Shown here: one piece after another, positions 62,755 to 64,000 of the stretch
How the letters are laid out: each line of letters opens with the position of its first letter
Position numbering within the stretch: the first letter of the stretch is position 1
Source: Mariniphaga anaerophila
GTDB taxonomy: Bacteria; Bacteroidota; Bacteroidia; Bacteroidales; Prolixibacteraceae
Assembly (NCBI RefSeq): GCF_900129025.1
Contig: NZ_FQUM01000014.1
Span: 1-64,000, forward strand
Length of the DNA stretch: 64,000 nucleotides
Reading direction: 5' to 3'
Translations under genes and position numbers: made by a program
Notes under the pieces: model-generated
Told to the model about the DNA's origin: nothing
The model's input: only the letters and a program-made list of their open reading frames with translations
Database searches by the model: none

Positions 62755-63342
62755 TTGAAGGTCGCCAAAACTAATAAAGAACTACTCCTGCTAATCCGTG
62801 AAGATGATATGGTGGCGTTTTATCAGCTTTATGAACGTTACAGCAGGCGATTGTACGGTTTTGTTTTAAGGTATATAAAACAGGAGGCAGATGCTGAGGA
62901 GATAGTTCAGGAAGTTTTCGTTAAAATTTGGGAAGCACGAAACAAGATCGATGTCTATTCTTCCTTCGAATCATTTTTGTTTACTATCGCTTATAATACA
63001 ACAATCAGTTTGTTCCGAAAAAGAGCAACTGAGAAAAAATACCTGGAGCATTTAAAAATGTTGCAACAAGCAGGAGCCTCTCCAGACTTGAACGACGAAG
63101 TTCAGTTTAATGAACTTAACGGACAGGTACAGTCACTGTTGAATGAACTGACCCCCCGCCAAAAAGAGATTTTTTTGTTAAGTCGCGACGAAGGATTAAC
63201 ACACGAAGAAATTGCCAAGAAACTCAACATCTCTGCTCTTACCGTAAAAAAGCACGTGGCCAATTCCCTTGCGTTTCTGAAATCACGGATGGATAGTAGT
63301 TTGATGTACAGTTTGTTATTTGCCTATTTGTTTCTTTCGTAA
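62755..63342 (+). CDS. ECF-type RNA polymerase sigma factor
   Basis: 195 residues from a TTG codon at 62755 (reads KVAKTNKELLLLIREDD); the first ATG would remove the front of region 2. Region 2: FYQLYERYSRRLYGFVLRYIKQEADAEEIVQEVFVKIW. Region 4: LTPRQKEIFLLSRDEGLTHEEIAKKLNIS and VKKHVANSLAFLKSR. Typical Bacteroidota sigma of the FecI-like class, paired with the FecR protein just downstream, which usually serves a SusC/TonB-dependent receptor beyond it. Confidence 0.92.
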   Translation: MKVAKTNKELLLLIREDDMVAFYQLYERYSRRLYGFVLRYIKQEADAEEIVQEVFVKIWEARNKIDVYSSFESFLFTIAYNTTISLFRKRATEKKYLEHLKMLQQAGASPDLNDEVQFNELNGQVQSLLNELTPRQKEIFLLSRDEGLTHEEIAKKLNISALTVKKHVANSLAFLKSRMDSSLMYSLLFAYLFLS

Positions 63343-63443
63343 AAAAAATGGACTTTGCCTACTCCCTGAATGCCGGTTGCGCGTATTACCTTAAGGAAAC
63401 AGCAAAAAGAGGAAGTTATTTTATAGTTTAGTTCGACCCATTT

Positions 63444-63470
63444 ATGCCTCCCTTTGTTTTCGGGAGGCAT
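63444..63470 (+). promoter_or_regulatory. hairpin in the sigma/anti-sigma gap
   Basis: ATGCCTCCC pairs perfectly with GGGAGGCAT across nine bases and ends 14 bases before the FecR ATG. There is only a weak T-run, so it may damp or stabilise the message rather than end it. Confidence 0.5.
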
Positions 63471-63484
63471 TTATTGAAGCAAAA

Positions 63485-64000
63485 ATGACAAAAGATAAAC
63501 TAATACGATTTTTAAACAACCGGTGCACCGAAGAAGAGTTACAGGAAGTCATCAGGTGGGCTAATACAGAGGTTTTTAGCGCTGAAAGCAAAGGCTGGGT
63601 TTTGTCCGACTGGAATACATATCGGGAAGAACGAAATATTGAAGACGACGAAAAATTCGGTTCTGTTTTCGATAAAATTCAGAAAAAAATAGCTGTGGAA
63701 AATATTAAGCGGCAAAAGCAAAAAGGCCGGAAGCAGATGCTTGTTTCCTGGTTAACCAGGGCTGCGGCCATTTTGTTGTTGCCGGTAATGGCCTTTTTGT
63801 TTTACACCCTTTCGGAAATTGCTGAGATACGAGCCGGTGCATCTCAGTCGGCCAGTGCATTTCTTTCTGTTGATTCGCTGGAAATTATTGCCCCAATCGG
63901 CTCGCGAGCAGTAGTGCAGTTGTCAGACGGCTCAGTGGTGCATTTAAATTACGGTAGCCGGTTGAAGTATCCTCAAACATTTACCGGTAATACCCGGGAG
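63485..64000 (+). CDS. FecR-family anti-sigma factor (5' part, cut by window end)
   Basis: The frame is open from ATG 63485 to the window edge, 172 codons. A cytoplasmic N-terminal helical domain (FLNNRCTEEELQEVIRWAN) precedes a single membrane helix (LVSWLTRAAAILLLPVMAFLFY, about residues 83-104). The FecR domain follows, with IIAPIGSRAVVQLSDGSVVHLN. It would hold the sigma factor at 62755-63342 inactive until an outer-membrane transporter signals. Confidence 0.9.
   Translation, partial: MTKDKLIRFLNNRCTEEELQEVIRWANTEVFSAESKGWVLSDWNTYREERNIEDDEKFGSVFDKIQKKIAVENIKRQKQKGRKQMLVSWLTRAAAILLLPVMAFLFYTLSEIAEIRAGASQSASAFLSVDSLEIIAPIGSRAVVQLSDGSVVHLNYGSRLKYPQTFTGNTRE

Overview
The window comes from a member of the phylum Bacteroidota, most likely a marine or sediment Marinilabiliales/Prolixibacteraceae-type bacterium. 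The evidence is a complete type IX secretion core (PorP-GldK-GldL-GldM-GldN), a SusC/SusD pair, giant FtsX/MacB permeases, a GAFTDA-type sigma-54 activator, a NagB-PIG-L fusion, and promoters of the Bacteroidota type (TTTG-N19/20-TANNTTTG). I saw no rRNA, tRNA or CRISPR array. The lineage is an inference from gene content.

Layout. (1) 1-16.9 kb, minus strand: one long efflux-type operon, tolC - hlyD-like adaptor - four-helix-bundle (4HB) gene - ABC ATPase - five tandem ~800-aa FtsX permeases, with a second 4HB gene between permeases 3 and 2. Permease 4 carries an in-frame TAA. The permease 3' ends are strikingly alike, and AT-rich inverted repeats lie between them. (2) 17.1-19.8 kb, plus strand: a divergent NtrC-type response regulator and histidine kinase. 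The 260-bp divergent spacer holds three GACA boxes exactly 22 bp apart, a sigma-54-like -24/-12 element in front of tolC and a housekeeping promoter in front of the regulator. The regulator therefore probably drives the efflux operon. (3) 19.8-24.6 kb: an HExxH membrane protein, a polysaccharide flippase, a glycosyltransferase and a cytochrome c-fused PQQ-type dehydrogenase. (4) 25-32.6 kb, minus strand: a SusC/SusD locus (IPT/NHL lipoprotein - SusC - SusD - DUF4361-type lipoprotein) without local regulator or glycosidase, next to a broken IS982 transposase. (5) 33.9-36.5 kb: a LolA-like protein, a ferredoxin-NADP reductase-like protein and a PHP phosphoesterase. (6) 36.7-41.1 kb: an amino-sugar operon (ROK regulator, NagB-PIG-L fusion, NagB). 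Both NagB domains lack the catalytic Glu148 equivalent. (7) 41.1-45.2 kb: a zinc ABC transporter with a coupled double zinc-ribbon microprotein, YidD and a ROK sugar kinase. (8) 45.4-48.9 kb: a NikR-like regulator without the nickel ligands, a TonB-dependent receptor and a Tat-type sugar isomerase-like protein. (9) 48.9-57.4 kb: the type IX secretion operon, with a second GldK after a strong hairpin and an arginase-fold protein upstream that has lost metal ligands. (10) 57.6-64 kb: topA, a class A penicillin-binding protein, an ECF sigma factor and the start of its FecR anti-sigma factor.

The most interesting material is regulatory and mosaic: the 22-bp enhancer array, the GTNNNAC operator pairs around the NikR-like gene, the 4HB cassettes in paired inverted repeats beside a comparable empty gap, and the active-site losses in NagB, NikR and the arginase homologue.
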